From positions 322-64,321 of the forward strand of contig NZ_LWCS01000028.1 in the NCBI RefSeq assembly GCF_001650495.1: 64,000 bases of DNA, given 5' to 3'. This DNA comes from Mycolicibacterium iranicum. GTDB lineage: Bacteria; Actinomycetota; Actinomycetes; Mycobacteriales; Mycobacteriaceae. A model generated the notes under the pieces. It was not told where the DNA came from and made no database searches. It saw nothing but the letters and a program-made list of their open reading frames with translations. Shown here one piece after another: positions 62,821 to 64,000 of the stretch (position 1 is its first letter; each line of letters opens with the position of its first letter). The position numbers and the translations under genes are program-made.

Positions 62821-64000
62821 GTGGCCCCTGTTCCCGGTCATCCCGAAATCGAGCACGATCTCGATCGGGCACGCCGACTGGCTTTCGCCGCGGACGAATT
62901 CGCGGCCAAAGACCTGTTGCTGTCACTGATGCCCCGCATCGAGGAAGTGGACCGCGACGACCTGATCCTCGAAGTTTATGCCCAACTGGGCGAGCTCTAC
63001 CTGGTCCGCACGGCCTATGACGGGGTGACCGAATGCGTGAAACGTATCGAGGACTGCCTGCAGATCTATCGCGAGATTCGAGCAGGTCAGCGTCCAGAGG
63101 ACGCCACGAAGGTCGTCTTCTCTCCGGCCGAAATCGATCACATGATCTGCCGGTACAACCGACGGGCGCTGTTCCTGCGCACCGGCATGGCAGCCGCGCA
63201 CGGCCAACACGAGACGGCGGCGACGCAGCTGCAGGCTCTGATCGAGGAGCCCGGCATGTTCGATGATCTTTGCGGCGAACACGCCTACCTGATCACCCAT
63301 GCGCGGATCCTGTGTGCAGTGGGGCTCTGTGACGACGATCTGCATGTCCAGTCACTTCCCCTGTGGGAGAAGGTGTTCGACGCAATCGCAGGACCCGGCG
63401 ACGGGAGCGAGTTCGACGACACCCTCCGTGTCCTCGCCGGTACGGGATACGGCCGGTTCTGCGTGGAGACCGGGCGGCTCAACGAGGCCGAACCATGGCT
63501 GCGGCGCGCTGGAGCCCGAGCGCACGCACGCGGCTGGCGCCTGGCCACCGCCCGCACACAACTGGAACGCGCGACCGCGGCGTGGTCAGCCGGGGACCGG
63601 GCCCGTGCGCAAGACCTGGTCCACGAGGCCTATCCGGCGATCGCCGACGGCAATCGCGCACACGACGTGTCGCGCAGTTGGCTCTATTTCGGCTTGATCG
63701 CGATCTCGGTGGGGGAGTTGGACGACGCCGACGAGAGACTCGGCCACGCCGAACGGCACTGGCGCGAGATCAACAAGCCTCTGCATATTCATCGAATTCT
63801 TCTGCAGCGCAGCTGGGTTGACATCTTGCGTGGTGACTTCGCCGCCGCCACCGACCGCGTCGCGGCGGCCCGCGAGCTCCTCGACAGCTGGCCCCGGCAT
63901 AGCTGGTTGCAATACGCCAGGCTCGACGACCACCTCGGCTCGATTCTGCGGGCCGAAGCGATGGCGGATCCCGCGCTCGCCCACGAGAAGTTCGAGCAGG
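62821..64000 (+). CDS. TPR-like helical repeat protein, 3' end beyond the window
   Basis: The reading frame is open from GTG 62821 to the last base, giving at least 393 residues (MAPVPGHPEIEHDLDRARRL at the start). The chain is almost wholly helical with repeated helix pairs of TPR character. Examples are LILEVYAQLGELYLVRTAYD, YGRFCVETGRLNEAEPWLRR, AAWSAGDRARAQDLVHEAYP and LIAISVGELDDADERLGHAE. No catalytic or DNA-binding domain is in the visible part; TPR N-termini in actinobacteria often precede GGDEF, cyclase or kinase domains, so such a domain may lie beyond the end. There is no signal peptide. Confidence 0.85.
   Translation, partial: MAPVPGHPEIEHDLDRARRLAFAADEFAAKDLLLSLMPRIEEVDRDDLILEVYAQLGELYLVRTAYDGVTECVKRIEDCLQIYREIRAGQRPEDATKVVFSPAEIDHMICRYNRRALFLRTGMAAAHGQHETAATQLQALIEEPGMFDDLCGEHAYLITHARILCAVGLCDDDLHVQSLPLWEKVFDAIAGPGDGSEFDDTLRVLAGTGYGRFCVETGRLNEAEPWLRRAGARAHARGWRLATARTQLERATAAWSAGDRARAQDLVHEAYPAIADGNRAHDVSRSWLYFGLIAISVGELDDADERLGHAERHWREINKPLHIHRILLQRSWVDILRGDFAAATDRVAAARELLDSWPRHSWLQYARLDDHLGSILRAEAMADPALAHEKFEQ

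Overview
The window is a 64-kb stretch of a fast-growing, GC-rich Mycobacterium (Mycolicibacterium) chromosome. The gene order follows the Mycobacterium tuberculosis Rv1614 to Rv1638 block: lgt, TM2 protein, DUF2752 protein, pyk, tesB, cydABDC, adenylyl cyclase, pdtaR, lipid-transfer thiolase plus DUF35 protein, polA, rpsA, coaE, DUF402 protein, uvrB, efflux pump, universal stress protein, metallo-hydrolase, uvrA. Into this skeleton are set gltBD, two ABC importers, a two-component pair, a Dps, a TetR/SMR efflux operon and a cutinase. Species identity is inferred from synteny and protein similarity recalled from memory; no search was run.

Layout. 1-4 kb: acidic repeat tail of Lgt, an alpha/beta hydrolase, an HNH/DUF222 (13E12-type) protein, and TM2 and DUF2752 membrane proteins. 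4-12.5 kb: gltB-gltD (ammonium assimilation), pyk and an acyl-CoA thioesterase. 12.5-19.3 kb (minus strand): cydA-cydB-cydD-cydC-DUF4190 (bd oxidase and its assembly transporter) and an HdeD-like membrane protein. 19.4-23.8 kb: polar amino-acid ABC importer running directly into a MacS/MacR-type two-component system. 23.9-28.5 kb: DUF2339 protein, Dps, class III adenylyl cyclase divergent from a carbon-nitrogen hydrolase, and a 49-residue membrane peptide. 28.6-34.7 kb: tRNA-Leu(CAA), pdtaR and a complete branched-chain amino-acid ABC operon. 34.7-38 kb (minus): DUF35-thiolase-MFS unit behind a KstR-type operator. 38-45.5 kb: small proteins, hydrolase/LysR pair, polA, a hot-dog thioesterase and a PrsW-like protease. 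45.6-51.7 kb: rpsA, coaE fused to a GrpB domain, a secreted protein, DUF402 and uvrB. 51.7-56.3 kb: MFS efflux pump, tRNA-Cys, tetR-SMR-SMR, cutinase and USP. 56.3-64 kb: class I aldolase, MBL hydrolase, uvrA, winged-helix protein, LpqH-type lipoprotein and a TPR-like gene that runs off the end.

The most consistent hidden signal is regulatory. At least ten genes have a TANNNT -10 element 5-7 nt before the start codon, which is the layout of leaderless mycobacterial mRNAs. One of these apparently begins with an ATT codon (DUF402). uvrA and uvrB both carry the PafBC-type RecA-NDp promoter layout, and the DUF35-thiolase operon carries a perfect match to the KstR consensus over its -35 region. 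gltB has a long 5' hairpin that buries its Shine-Dalgarno sequence. The adenylyl cyclase and the Rv1636-like cAMP-binding USP lie in the same neighbourhood. No insertion sequence, prophage or CRISPR array was seen.
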